This document shows, one piece after another, positions 17,350 to 25,787 of a stretch of 64,000 nt of DNA. How positions within the stretch are numbered: the first letter of the stretch is position 1; the number at the start of each line of letters is the position of its first letter. The position numbers and the translations under genes are program-made. Origin of the DNA: Paenibacillus sp. FSL R10-2734 (GTDB lineage Bacteria; Bacillota; Bacilli; Paenibacillales; Paenibacillaceae); the NCBI RefSeq assembly GCF_037963865.1, contig NZ_CP150170.1:6386001-6450000 (forward strand), read 5' to 3'. Under the pieces are notes generated by a model. It did not search any database. It was given only the letters and a program-made list of their open reading frames with translations, and was not told the DNA's origin.

Positions 17350-19092
17350 TTATTCATCCCCCATCAGCATGTGATCGATGGTTGAACCTTGAGTTACCAT
17401 CGGGTAGACATTCTCGTCTTTTGGAACAACGAACTCTACCAATACTGGACCCGGTGTTTCCAGTGCTTCCTGCCAAGCAGCATGCGCTTCTTCCTTGTTC
17501 GTAGCCCGTAGACCTTTCACACCATAGGCCTCAGCCAGCTTTACGAAATCTGGGCTGCCTGCGAGGTCTGTATAGCTATAACGTTTGTTATAAATCAGAT
17601 TTTGCCATTGTCGAACCATGCCAAGCACCTGATTATTAATAACTACAATTTTGACCGGTATATTGTGGATGGCGCAAATAGCGAGTTCTTGTGAACACAT
17701 TTGCATGCCGCCATCACCGTTTATCGATACTACCAACCGTTCAGGATGTGCCATTTGTGCACCGATAGCGGATGGGAATCCGAAGCCCATCGTTCCAAGA
17801 CCGCCTGAGGTAATCCATGAACGTGGATGATTGAACTTATAGTACTGTGCTGCCCACATTTGATGCTGACCAACATCCGTAGTGACAATAGCTTCACCTT
17901 TAGTCGTGTCATTGATCATCTCAATAACCCATTGTGGTTTAAGCTCTGTCTCCGAATCATTATACCGAAGCGGCTGATCAAGTTTCCACTGAGCAATCTG
18001 CGTTCTCCAAGCATCAGCCTTAGATGCGCGGCCAACCTCAGGATTCAACATCTCCAGTACAATCTTCACATCGCCTACGATCGGAATATCAGGAGATACA
18101 TTCTTTCCGATTTCCGCAGGGTCGATGTCGATATGAACGATCTTAGCTTTAGGTGCGAAACCGTCCAGCCTACCCGTAACACGATCATCAAATCGAGCTC
18201 CAATATTAATGAGCAAATCACACTGCTGAATAGCGTTGTTTGCGGTGTATGTGCCATGCATGCCTGGCATTCCCATCCAAAGAGCTTCAGCACTTGGGAA
18301 AGCTCCCAGTCCCAGCAAGGTCGTAGTGATAGGAATTTCTGTCCGTTTCACGAATTCGAGCATTGCTTCATGTGCCCCAGAGTATATAACTCCACCACCT
18401 GCAATGATAATCGGACGTTCAGCAACCGCGATAGCACGAACCAACTTATCAAGCTGCAGCTTGTTTGGAACTGTACAAGGGTTATAGCCACGAAGATTTA
18501 CTGTATTCACTGGTGTGAACAGTGTTTTCGCTGCCGACACATCTTTCGGAATATCAATCAACACGGGTCCTTTGCGTCCGGTATTCGCTATATGGAAAGC
18601 TTCATGTATAACGCGCGGGAGATCCTCAACATCTCTTACAAAGTAGCTGTGTTTAGTGATCGGCATCGTGATCCCGGTAATGTCTGCTTCCTGGAAAGCA
18701 TCTGTGCCGATTAGACTGGAGAATACGTTACCTGTGATTACAACCAATGGAGTAGAGTCCATATAAGCTGTAGCAATACCTGTCACCAGGTTTGTTGCTC
18801 CCGGACCTGAGGTTGCTATACACACCCCGGGTTTGCCACTTGCTCTAGCGTAACCGTCCGCTGCATGAATAGCGCCTTGCTCATGACGTGTTAACACGTG
18901 ATTGAAATCCGTAAAACCGTACAATGCATCATAAATGTACAATACAGCTCCACCTGGATAACCGAATACTGTGTCTACACCCTCCAATACAAGGCTGCGG
19001 AGTAGTATTTCCGAACCGGTAATGACTTCCGGCTCCATCCATTTTTCTTTTAGCTGCTTTGTAGACCGTAATTCCGGTATTTGCGCGCTCAT
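17350..19092 (-). CDS. ilvB: Acetolactate synthase large (catalytic) subunit
   Basis: Thiamine-diphosphate and FAD enzyme that joins two pyruvates, or pyruvate and 2-oxobutyrate, at the start of branched-chain amino acid synthesis. The product of 580 residues has the usual three domains. The N-terminal one shows the catalytic Glu in LTRHEQGAIHAADGYARASG; the middle one binds FAD (INIGARFDDRVTG). The C-terminal one has the thiamine-diphosphate motif from NGDGGMQM to VINNQVLG. The ATG at 19092 is chosen because GGAGGAGG lies seven bases upstream; an earlier in-frame start would give a longer N-terminus. It is the first gene of the operon and is read from the T-box leader. Confidence 0.96.
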   Translation of the reverse strand: MSAQIPELRSTKQLKEKWMEPEVITGSEILLRSLVLEGVDTVFGYPGGAVLYIYDALYGFTDFNHVLTRHEQGAIHAADGYARASGKPGVCIATSGPGATNLVTGIATAYMDSTPLVVITGNVFSSLIGTDAFQEADITGITMPITKHSYFVRDVEDLPRVIHEAFHIANTGRKGPVLIDIPKDVSAAKTLFTPVNTVNLRGYNPCTVPNKLQLDKLVRAIAVAERPIIIAGGGVIYSGAHEAMLEFVKRTEIPITTTLLGLGAFPSAEALWMGMPGMHGTYTANNAIQQCDLLINIGARFDDRVTGRLDGFAPKAKIVHIDIDPAEIGKNVSPDIPIVGDVKIVLEMLNPEVGRASKADAWRTQIAQWKLDQPLRYNDSETELKPQWVIEMINDTTKGEAIVTTDVGQHQMWAAQYYKFNHPRSWITSGGLGTMGFGFPSAIGAQMAHPERLVVSINGDGGMQMCSQELAICAIHNIPVKIVVINNQVLGMVRQWQNLIYNKRYSYTDLAGSPDFVKLAEAYGVKGLRATNKEEAHAAWQEALETPGPVLVEFVVPKDENVYPMVTQGSTIDHMLMGDE

Positions 19093-19176
19093 CAGTATTC
19101 CTCCTCCGATATTTAACATTCATTATGCAAATGACGGACCGTCCTTAATACATCAGCAAATGGTTATTTAAAAAAC

Positions 19177-19230
19177 AAAAAAACCTTTCGCCTCCCACGC
19201 ACAGTATTAGCGCGTGAGGGACGAAAGGTT
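19177..19230 (-). terminator. T-box attenuator hairpin
   Basis: On the reverse strand AACCTTTCGTCCCTCACGC pairs with GCGTGGGAGGCGAAAGGTT (small internal mismatch), followed by seven T. Its 5' arm overlaps the region that would pair with the T-box sequence in the antiterminator. Confidence 0.9.
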
Positions 19231-19542
19231 GATCTTCCGTGGTACCACCCATGTTTGCATTACATCTCGCGATGCAACGCCTTATCAGGTATACAAAAAT
19301 CCATCGATGTAGGCAAGGGCCCTAATCTCTGTAACCTGAAGTCCGTAACGCGGACTAAACGATTCTCCCTAATAATTCCACCACTCTAGCCAGTGGACCT
19401 TTCAGGAAAACAGCTCCGAGGTGAGCTCGTATATAAGGGATTTCGGTGGAGGTTGCAGCAAATCCTCACACTCTCTGAGCAAAAGAGCCCTTAAAACTTC
19501 GTCCTCATCATTGCCGATACATGTATGTTCGATAAAATGTTT
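19177..19542 (-). promoter_or_regulatory. Leucine T-box leader of the ilv-leu operon
   Basis: A tRNA-sensing leader RNA. The conserved T-box GGGTGGTACCACGG is on the reverse strand (19237-19250), just before a terminator hairpin (19177-19230) with a T run. Stem I can be drawn: GAGG pairs with CCTC at its base and TAAGGG with CCCTTA above. The internal loop between them holds GAG-CTC-A on its 3' side, where a specifier codon is expected. The CTC at 19425-19423 therefore reads as a leucine specifier, as in the Bacillus subtilis ilv-leu operon. Uncharged leucine tRNA should favour the antiterminator and raise expression. Confidence 0.93.
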
Positions 19543-19548
19543 AGACAC

Positions 19549-19577
19549 ATTATATGATTCCTAACACGGATAGTCAA
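19549..19577 (-). promoter_or_regulatory. Sigma-A promoter of the ilv-leu operon
   Basis: Reverse-strand TTGACT (19572-19577) and TATAAT (19549-19554) are separated by exactly 17 bases. The transcript would start near 19542, immediately before T-box stem I. No clear CodY box was recognised nearby. Confidence 0.85.
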
Positions 19578-19683
19578 TACCCATATTTTTAAAATCGTCA
19601 CAACTCCTACTTCTACACTCTCGGAACGCCTGCCCCTCTCCCAACATATGATATACGACAATGCGTGGAAAGGAGACGGCTCT

Positions 19684-20130
19684 ATGATTCGTTATCGTCG
19701 ATCCAAGCAGGATGACGTTGTAATTCTTGATTTAATCGAGCGACAGCTTGTACCATTATCTCATCTACCGCAAGCAGAAATTATTAAAATCAAAAAGGAT
19801 TTGCCCCGTCGCCTGGGACACGGAATCACCCTTGTCACCTGTCCCGACTATGAAAGCGATCCAAATGGGTTTGTCCATTTTTTGCTGCATGGTGATTTAC
19901 TCTACATCGATATGCTAGCTATTGCACCCGAAGCTCGGCGAAAACAACTGGGGAATATGCTCATGGATCGAGCAGAACGGTTTGCACTATCTCGCGGATG
20001 TCATCGTTCTAAGGTATCCGTTGATTTAGGAAATGTAGCAGCACTAGCCTTTTATCAAAGATTGGGCTACAGCGTAGCCCGTTATCAAACCCTAAGTTTT
20101 TGTTACGAACTTGAGAAACGATTCACCTAG
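19684..20130 (+). CDS. GNAT family N-acetyltransferase
   Basis: A 148-residue GCN5-related acetyltransferase that would transfer an acetyl group from acetyl-CoA to an unknown amine. Motif A, LAIAPEARRKQLGNMLMDRAERFA, and the C-terminal NVAALAFYQRLGYSVARY (motif B) are clear. The ATG at 19684 follows AAAGGAG at a good distance; the longer ORF start at 19648 lacks one. It is a single gene, divergent from the ilv operon and convergent with the small gene that follows. Confidence 0.8.
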   Translation: MIRYRRSKQDDVVILDLIERQLVPLSHLPQAEIIKIKKDLPRRLGHGITLVTCPDYESDPNGFVHFLLHGDLLYIDMLAIAPEARRKQLGNMLMDRAERFALSRGCHRSKVSVDLGNVAALAFYQRLGYSVARYQTLSFCYELEKRFT

Positions 20131-20152
20131 CTAAAGCAGCTCTTATCGGAAC

Positions 20153-20482
20153 TTAAAAGAATCCAAAAGGTGAATATGGTGTGCCTCCGTACCCATAACC
20201 TCCATAAGGAGTTCCATTTCCGTAACCGCCACCATAAGGTGTACCTCCGCCATAGCCACCACCATAAGCATAAGGCGCAGTCCCAATGGCGAGCAAATCA
20301 AACAACACTAATGGAATGATTGCTTTCGTTTGTACTTTTTTACCACTTACACGTCGTAATATAAGACGATTTCCTGATACACGAAGCAGTGTTCCTGTAA
20401 CCTGTGTGCCATCCTTTTTCACTGCGATGATCTGCTTACCAATGAGTCTCATAACCTGCTTCTTCGTAACTGTATTAGCCAT
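20153..20482 (-). CDS. Small protein with SH3-like N-terminus and Gly/Tyr-rich tail
   Basis: I do not recognise a named family. The 109-residue product (ATG at 20482, seven bases after GGAGG) has an N-terminal 60 residues that look like a small beta-barrel: a helix VTKKQVMRLIGKQ, then strands IIAVKKDGTQVTGTLLRVSG and NRLILRRVSGKKVQT. This resembles Sm-like or RNA-chaperone-like folds. The last 40 residues are almost only Gly, Tyr, Pro and Thr in GGYG and GTPYGG repeats. Such tails are common in spore coat and surface proteins of Bacillales. A coat role is possible, but no sporulation promoter was identified. Confidence 0.6.
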   Translation of the reverse strand: MANTVTKKQVMRLIGKQIIAVKKDGTQVTGTLLRVSGNRLILRRVSGKKVQTKAIIPLVLFDLLAIGTAPYAYGGGYGGGTPYGGGYGNGTPYGGYGYGGTPYSPFGFF

Positions 20483-20610
20483 CATATCCCCTCCAAAATG
20501 TTTTGTAAGCCTCTGATTCCCATCATCTACGAAACAGTTTATTCGCTGGAAAAGACCTTCGCCTGTACACTTGCCCGCATTTCTCAATGTTTATCCTTGC
20601 CCTTCCTAAC

Positions 20611-20649
20611 AAAAAAGCCGCATTTCCGGAATAAGTCCGGAGATGCGGC
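20611..20649 (-). terminator. Terminator of the BMP/nucleoside ABC operon
   Basis: Reverse-strand stem GCCGCATCTCCGGA/TCCGGAAATGCGGC (one mismatch, 5-nt loop), followed by six T. It lies 34 bp after the stop of the last permease gene. Confidence 0.9.
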
Positions 20650-20682
20650 TTCGTAATGATATAAGCGAAAAAATGAGTAGAG

Positions 20683-21639
20683 CTAGCGTTTACCAGGATC
20701 GTAAGGCTGACCTAAAGCCTTAGGAGCAGCGGAACGACCTACAGCACCCACCAATACAATGATTGTCAATACATAAGGAATCATGAAGATAAACTCTTGT
20801 GGAATCCCTTTAGACCACTCAAACAATTGAACATAGTTACGGATCGCTTGGGAAAATCCGAAAAATACAGCAGCACCAAAGGCACCGAGTGGATTCCATT
20901 TACCAAAGATCATCGCTGCAATAGCGATAAAACCTTGACCAGAAATCGTATTATGGCCAAAGGTTCCGGTTGTAGTTAAAGTGATTGTAGCACCACCGAT
21001 ACCTGCCAGCAATCCGCTCAGCATTACGCCGATATATCTCATCCGCTTAACCTTGACGCCTAAGGTGTCAGCAGCACTAGGATGCTCACCTACTGCACGT
21101 AAACGAAGTCCAAATGGCGTCTTAAACAGCACGAAATAAATAACTATAACTAGCACAATGGCTAGATAAGTGGTCGGATAGGAATTAAATATTCCTTCAC
21201 CGATCACCGGGATTTTGGACAGTCCAGGAATTGCGACCTTGTGAAATCCATCGAGTAGTGGAGTTTCAGCAGATCCATCAAACAGCAGCTTTACCATATA
21301 GAGCGTACTACCTGCGGCTAAAAAGTTAATGACCGTACCACTGATCGTTTGATCCGATTTAAAGGTTATAGCTGCAACTGCATGAATTAGTGAACCAAGT
21401 ACTCCGACGACCATTGCACAGAGTACCCCAATCCAAGGAGCCCATTCACCCATCCCAGCATCTTGAGCATAATAACCGCCTACTGCTGCTGCAAAGGCAC
21501 CGAACATCATCAAACCTTCAAGTCCAATATTTACGACACCGGAGCGTTCAGAGAAGATGCCGCCAAGTGAGGCAAAAATGAGCGCTGTGGAAAAAACAAG
21601 CGTTGTATTAAGCAGTTGACCTAACGTCTGCAGATCCAT
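20683..21639 (-). CDS. nupQ: Nucleoside ABC transporter permease (NupQ/YufQ type)
   Basis: Second membrane subunit of a BMP-type importer. The 318-residue protein has about eight hydrophobic helices and the branched-chain-transporter-like permease signature: FASLGGIFSERSGVVNIGLEGLMMFGA near residues 23-49 and GEHPSAADTLGVKVKRMRYIGVMLSG near 188-212, the loop contacting the ATPase. It starts directly after the stop of the other permease. The order substrate protein, ATPase, permease, permease matches nupNOPQ of Bacillus subtilis, which imports guanosine and other nucleosides. The substrate here is inferred from that match. Confidence 0.85.
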   Translation of the reverse strand: MDLQTLGQLLNTTLVFSTALIFASLGGIFSERSGVVNIGLEGLMMFGAFAAAVGGYYAQDAGMGEWAPWIGVLCAMVVGVLGSLIHAVAAITFKSDQTISGTVINFLAAGSTLYMVKLLFDGSAETPLLDGFHKVAIPGLSKIPVIGEGIFNSYPTTYLAIVLVIVIYFVLFKTPFGLRLRAVGEHPSAADTLGVKVKRMRYIGVMLSGLLAGIGGATITLTTTGTFGHNTISGQGFIAIAAMIFGKWNPLGAFGAAVFFGFSQAIRNYVQLFEWSKGIPQEFIFMIPYVLTIIVLVGAVGRSAAPKALGQPYDPGKR

Positions 21640-22713
21640 CTATAACACCTTCTCTTTCTTGCGCTTGAAGTAAAAGGGCTTAAGCACCCAGCGCACAATC
21701 CCTTGTGCCGCAATAAAGAATATGATTGAACCTATAACGATACGAATAAGCTCTGGAGGAACGTCTGCAGCAAAACTCATTCCCGCCGAACCATAAGTCA
21801 ACGTACCATAGAGAATCGCAGCTAGAACAACACCAAGTGGATGTGTTAATCCAAGAAGCGCAACTGCGATACCATCAAATCCATATCCTGGAGATGCCGC
21901 AAACACAGATTGATAATGGAATACACCCAGTACCTCTCCTGCTCCGGCCAACCCTGCAAACACTCCGCTTATGAACATTGCTTTTACAACGTTACGGCCA
22001 ACATTCATCCCTGCGTATTCGGCAGCATGAGGATTGTAGCCAACAGCACGCATTTCATATCCTTGCTTAGTCTTCCATAAGTAGACATAGAAGAATACTG
22101 CTGCGGCAAGGGCAATAGCTGTTCCCCAGTGCAGACGCGCATTGTCAAATAACGAATTCAAGAACGTCATAGAAAGAGAAGCTGGAATATCCTCGGAACG
22201 ATTCTGCCCCGGAAGTAACAGAAATGCTCTTACGATATAATTCGACAAGTACAGAGCAACCCAGTTTAACATGATCGTGGTAATAACTTCATTAATTCCA
22301 CGTTTGGCTTTTAAATAGCCAGCGATACCAGCCCACAGACCTCCACATAACCCCGCTATAATAACAGCAAGAGGAACTAATATGAATCCTGGCAAGGCTG
22401 CAAATTTAATACCCACCACGGTTGCAGCAGTCATACCAATCATCACTTGTCCGTCTGCCCCGATATTAAACATCCCTGAGCGGAATGCAAAGGCTACGGC
22501 TAGACCGGTAAGCATCAAAGGCGTCATTTCGCGCACAGCTTCACCAAAGTTATACAAGTTACCAAATACACGTGTGAACAGTGCGGAGTAAGCAGTTATC
22601 GGATCATAACCACCCATAAGCATAACTATTGCTCCCACAAGAAAACCAAGCACGATGGCGACAAGAGGAACGATATAGCTGTCAGTTGTGAAGATTTTTT
22701 TGAACTTATTCAA
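21640..22713 (-). CDS. nupP: Nucleoside ABC transporter permease (NupP/YufP type)
   Basis: First membrane subunit of the importer, 357 residues with about nine to ten hydrophobic helices. The family's FRSGMFNIGADGQVMIGM segment is at residues 80-97 and the ATPase-contact loop reads GYNPHAAEYAGMNVGRN. The gene overlaps the ATPase gene by 8 bp and is followed without a gap by the second permease, so the three are co-translated. Its start ATG lies within the 3' end of the ATPase gene. Confidence 0.87.
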   Translation of the reverse strand: MNKFKKIFTTDSYIVPLVAIVLGFLVGAIVMLMGGYDPITAYSALFTRVFGNLYNFGEAVREMTPLMLTGLAVAFAFRSGMFNIGADGQVMIGMTAATVVGIKFAALPGFILVPLAVIIAGLCGGLWAGIAGYLKAKRGINEVITTIMLNWVALYLSNYIVRAFLLLPGQNRSEDIPASLSMTFLNSLFDNARLHWGTAIALAAAVFFYVYLWKTKQGYEMRAVGYNPHAAEYAGMNVGRNVVKAMFISGVFAGLAGAGEVLGVFHYQSVFAASPGYGFDGIAVALLGLTHPLGVVLAAILYGTLTYGSAGMSFAADVPPELIRIVIGSIIFFIAAQGIVRWVLKPFYFKRKKEKVL

Positions 22714-24244
22714 CTGTCTTACCTCCCCGCTTCAAGCTGCCTGCCATCATAAGACCCAGTTCCTGATCATTAGTATCCTGCGGGAACACTTCACCGACGA
22801 TTTTACCTTCATAGATAACAGCAATTCTGTCAGATACATTCATAATCTCGTCCAATTCAAACGAAATGAGCAATACAGCTTTCCCTTGGTCACGCTGAGC
22901 AATAAGCTGCTTTTGAACAAACTCGATCGCACCAACATCTAGACCGCGTGTTGGTTGTGCTGCAATGAGTAATGTCGGATCTTTATCTATTTCCCGAGCA
23001 ATAATCGCTTTCTGTTGATTTCCGCCGGATAGAGAACGTGCCTTGGTCTGAATTGAAGGGGTACGCACATCAAATTGCTGTACTAGACCCTCCGCATACT
23101 TATCAATTACATCATTTTGCATAAAGCCATTTTTGTTATATGGACTCTTATAGTAAGTTTCCAGAACCATATTCTCACTCACGGAGAAATCAAGCACCAA
23201 ACCATGCTTATGACGGTCCTCAGGAATATGAGATACATTCATCTCCGTAATCTTGCGCGGGGATAAATTGGAAATCTCGCTTCCTGACACCTTAATAGAA
23301 CCAGAATCAATTTTGCGCAGACCTGTAATGGCTTGAATTAGTTCACTTTGTCCATTGCCGTCTACACCAGCTATTCCGAGAATTTCTCCTGCTTTCACTT
23401 CAAAGCTAAGGCCGTCCAGCACCGAGACACCGTCTTTACTCTTGCTGTTAACATCCTTCAGCTCGAGTACAGTTTCGCCAACTTCAGGAGCTTTCTTGTC
23501 CACCTTGAAGGTTACGCCACGTCCTACCATCTTCTCAGCCAGCTCATTTGGATTAGTCTCAGCGGTATTAACAGTATCAATTACTTTTCCGCGTCTAATA
23601 ATGGTGACTCGATCAGATATTTGCATAATTTCTTTAAGTTTATGCGTTATCAGAATAATAGATTTTCCCTCTGCAACAAGCCGCTTCATAATCGCCATCA
23701 ATTCTGTAATTTCTTGAGGCGTAAGTACTGCAGTCGGCTCATCAAATATGAGAATATCCGCTCCGCGGTACAGGGTCTTCATAATTTCTACCCTTTGCTG
23801 CATACCCACAGAAATGTCATGAATGACGGCATTTGGATTCACTTGCAGGCCATATTGCTCCGATAGCTTCCGAACCTGTTCCGCAGCGGATTTATAGTCA
23901 ATTTTAAGACCTTTCTTCGGCTCCATCCCAAGAACGATATTCTCAGTAACCGTAAAAGGTTCCACAAGCTTGAAATGCTGATGCACCATACCAATACCAA
24001 GCTCAATCGCTTTATTGGGGTTATCAATAATAACCGGTTTCCCGTCGATTTCAATACTACCTTCATCCGGTTGGTACAATCCAAATACGATATTCATTAG
24101 AGTTGATTTACCTGCACCATTCTCACCGAGCAATGCAAGGATCTCACCCTTCTTTAACGTCAAGCTAATGGAATCGTTAGCAACAATACCGGGAAATCGT
24201 TTTGTGATTTGCTTCAACTCTACGACTGGAGCCGCAGCACTCAT
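22706..24244 (-). CDS. nupO: Nucleoside ABC transporter, double ATPase (NupO/YufO type)
   Basis: A 512-residue ATPase with two nucleotide-binding domains, as in sugar and nucleoside importers of the RbsA/YufO group. Domain 1 has Walker A GENGAGKST (about residue 37), an ISVGMQQRVEI signature and Walker B ILIFDEPTAVL. Domain 2 has a degenerate Walker A (GVDGNGQSE), signature SLSGGNQQK and an altered Walker B (LLIAAQPTRGLD, Gln in place of the usual Glu-adjacent pattern). That asymmetry is normal for the family. The ATG at 24244 is supported by GAGGG; a longer start at 24280 is not. A terminator-like hairpin separates it from the upstream lipoprotein gene and may lower ATPase expression relative to it. 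Confidence 0.88.
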   Translation of the reverse strand: MSAAAPVVELKQITKRFPGIVANDSISLTLKKGEILALLGENGAGKSTLMNIVFGLYQPDEGSIEIDGKPVIIDNPNKAIELGIGMVHQHFKLVEPFTVTENIVLGMEPKKGLKIDYKSAAEQVRKLSEQYGLQVNPNAVIHDISVGMQQRVEIMKTLYRGADILIFDEPTAVLTPQEITELMAIMKRLVAEGKSIILITHKLKEIMQISDRVTIIRRGKVIDTVNTAETNPNELAEKMVGRGVTFKVDKKAPEVGETVLELKDVNSKSKDGVSVLDGLSFEVKAGEILGIAGVDGNGQSELIQAITGLRKIDSGSIKVSGSEISNLSPRKITEMNVSHIPEDRHKHGLVLDFSVSENMVLETYYKSPYNKNGFMQNDVIDKYAEGLVQQFDVRTPSIQTKARSLSGGNQQKAIIAREIDKDPTLLIAAQPTRGLDVGAIEFVQKQLIAQRDQGKAVLLISFELDEIMNVSDRIAVIYEGKIVGEVFPQDTNDQELGLMMAGSLKRGGKTVE

Positions 24245-24350
24245 GGAATCACCCTCATCACAGAAATATATAACTACCATGTAGACACGGATGTACCGCC
24301 CTTTTCAAGGCGGTATAACAGTGTCTAACTTATTATAACCAGTGCTTTAA

Positions 24351-24389
24351 CAAGGAATAAGGCCAGCGCATAACCGGCCTTATTCCTTG
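24351..24389 (-). terminator. Attenuating hairpin between lipoprotein and ATPase genes
   Basis: A 14-bp stem CAAGGAATAAGGCC with its complement and an 11-nt loop lies inside the operon, 35 bp after the lipoprotein stop. The T run is weak (CTTGTT). Partial termination or 3'-end protection would give more binding protein than transporter, as is common in ABC operons. Confidence 0.7.
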
Positions 24390-24424
24390 TTGCTTATTGT
24401 AATCCGATAAATAAAAGGGAGATA

Positions 24425-25480
24425 CTACTCTGCAGGAACTGTAATCGTTCCATCAATGATTTGTTTTTTGAAGTCTTCAACTTTAGCCAAGATTTCTTCA
24501 GAAACGTTTACTTTAGATGTATCAGAGATACCTACACCATTGTCCTTCAAACCAAGAACAGTTGTAGTACCACCTTTGAAAGTACCATCGATTACTTCTT
24601 TGGAAACCTTCATTACAGCTTCGTCAACACGTTTGATCATGGAAGTCAAAGTTACGTCAGTACCAAACTCAATGGATTGGTCTTTATCTACACCGATAAC
24701 CCATACTTTAGCACCGCCAGCTTTGTTACGGGATTTAGCTTCGTTGAATACGCCATTTCCTGTTGCACCAGCAGCAGGGAAGATGATGTCATTACCATCG
24801 TTATACAATGTAGCTGCAAGTGATTTACCAGTATCTGGTTTGTCATATGCGCCTGCATAAGTAATTGTAACTTTAGCTTCAGGGTTAACTGCCGCTACAC
24901 CAGCTTTGAATCCTACTTCAAAACGTTTGATTACTGGGCTTTCCATACCGCCAATAAAAGCTACCTTGTTAGTTTTTGTAGTCAAACCAGCAACCACACC
25001 AACCAAGAAGGAACCTTCGTTCTCAGAGAAAGTAACGGATGCTACGTTAGGAGCATCTACTACGCTATCGATAATTGCCAAGTTAGCATTTGGGTTCTCA
25101 CCAGCAACTTTTTTAATTGCGTCGCCAAGATCAAAACCGATACCCCAAGTCAAGTTGTAGCCATCTTTAACGAATTGGTTAAGGTTTGGCTCATAGTCAG
25201 CATTGGATTTACTTTGCAAATATTTAACGGAAGCGCCAGTTTCTTTATCAAGAGCTTGTAGTGCTTCCCATGCCGATTGGTTAAACGATTTATCGTTTAC
25301 GCCACCGATGTCAGTAACCATACCAAATTTGAAATCAGATTTCGCGGCGTTTGTTCCACCATTTGTTCCTGCATTAGTCTCGCCATTTGCAGCATTCTTA
25401 GTGTTGTTGTTTCCGCAACCGGCCAATACAACTGTGAATGCCAGCAACATTACAAGAGATAATTTGAAAACTTTTTTCAT
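24425..25480 (-). CDS. nupN: BMP-family nucleoside-binding lipoprotein (NupN/YufN type)
   Basis: Extracellular substrate-binding lipoprotein of 351 residues. A lipobox VLAGC puts the lipidated cysteine at residue 22, followed by an Asn/Gly/Thr-rich linker. The mature part opens with FKFGMVTDIGGVNDKSFNQSAWEAL, the BMP/Med family signature, and contains VAFIGGMESPVIKRFEVGF and the sugar-binding-like FPAAGATGNGVFNEA. AAGGGGG precedes the ATG. It heads the nup-like operon, and purine nucleosides are the probable ligands from family knowledge. Confidence 0.9.
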   Translation of the reverse strand: MKKVFKLSLVMLLAFTVVLAGCGNNNTKNAANGETNAGTNGGTNAAKSDFKFGMVTDIGGVNDKSFNQSAWEALQALDKETGASVKYLQSKSNADYEPNLNQFVKDGYNLTWGIGFDLGDAIKKVAGENPNANLAIIDSVVDAPNVASVTFSENEGSFLVGVVAGLTTKTNKVAFIGGMESPVIKRFEVGFKAGVAAVNPEAKVTITYAGAYDKPDTGKSLAATLYNDGNDIIFPAAGATGNGVFNEAKSRNKAGGAKVWVIGVDKDQSIEFGTDVTLTSMIKRVDEAVMKVSKEVIDGTFKGGTTTVLGLKDNGVGISDTSKVNVSEEILAKVEDFKKQIIDGTITVPAE

Positions 25481-25568
25481 TGAATGTGATCCCCCTTAAA
25501 ATATTGGATGTCATCTGTGTTCTGCTTGGACATTCCATAGATCAAATTATAACTGCAATAAAATCTAA

Positions 25569-25597
25569 AATCCAGTCCATAAATGACCTCAGGTCAA
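25569..25597 (-). promoter_or_regulatory. Weak promoter candidate and short palindrome before the nup-like operon
   Basis: Reverse-strand TTGACC (25592-25597) and TGGATT (25569-25574) are 17 bases apart. The -10 is poor. An 11-bp near-palindrome GACCTGAGGTC (25585-25595) overlaps the -35 and could be an operator. No known riboswitch fold was recognised in the leader. Confidence 0.3.
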
Positions 25598-25720
25598 TAA
25601 TAATTTGTACTTTTTCGTAAGTAACCGCTTTCCATAACACGGCATGTTATCATCATGTCTAGATGATGTTAGAGAACCTTAATTCCCTCTGTATAGTATT
25701 GCAACATATTACAAATATTA

Positions 25721-25749
25721 TTGCACACTTATGTGTTTTCTATTATTAT
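25721..25749 (+). promoter_or_regulatory. Promoter of the acyl-CoA thioesterase gene
   Basis: TTGCAC (25721-25726) and TATTAT (25744-25749) with a 17-base spacer, about 40 bp before the start codon. Confidence 0.6.
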
Positions 25750-25787
25750 GATTGCTTAGTAATTGCACTGAAAGGAAGTTATTAGAC

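Noticed and set aside
17827..18714. A 295-codon frame opposite ilvB
   Set aside because: Antisense shadow of ilvB, with no ribosome site and atypical residue content.
25481..25568. Purine riboswitch before the nucleoside importer
   Set aside because: No three-way junction or conserved loop sequence of purine riboswitches could be drawn.
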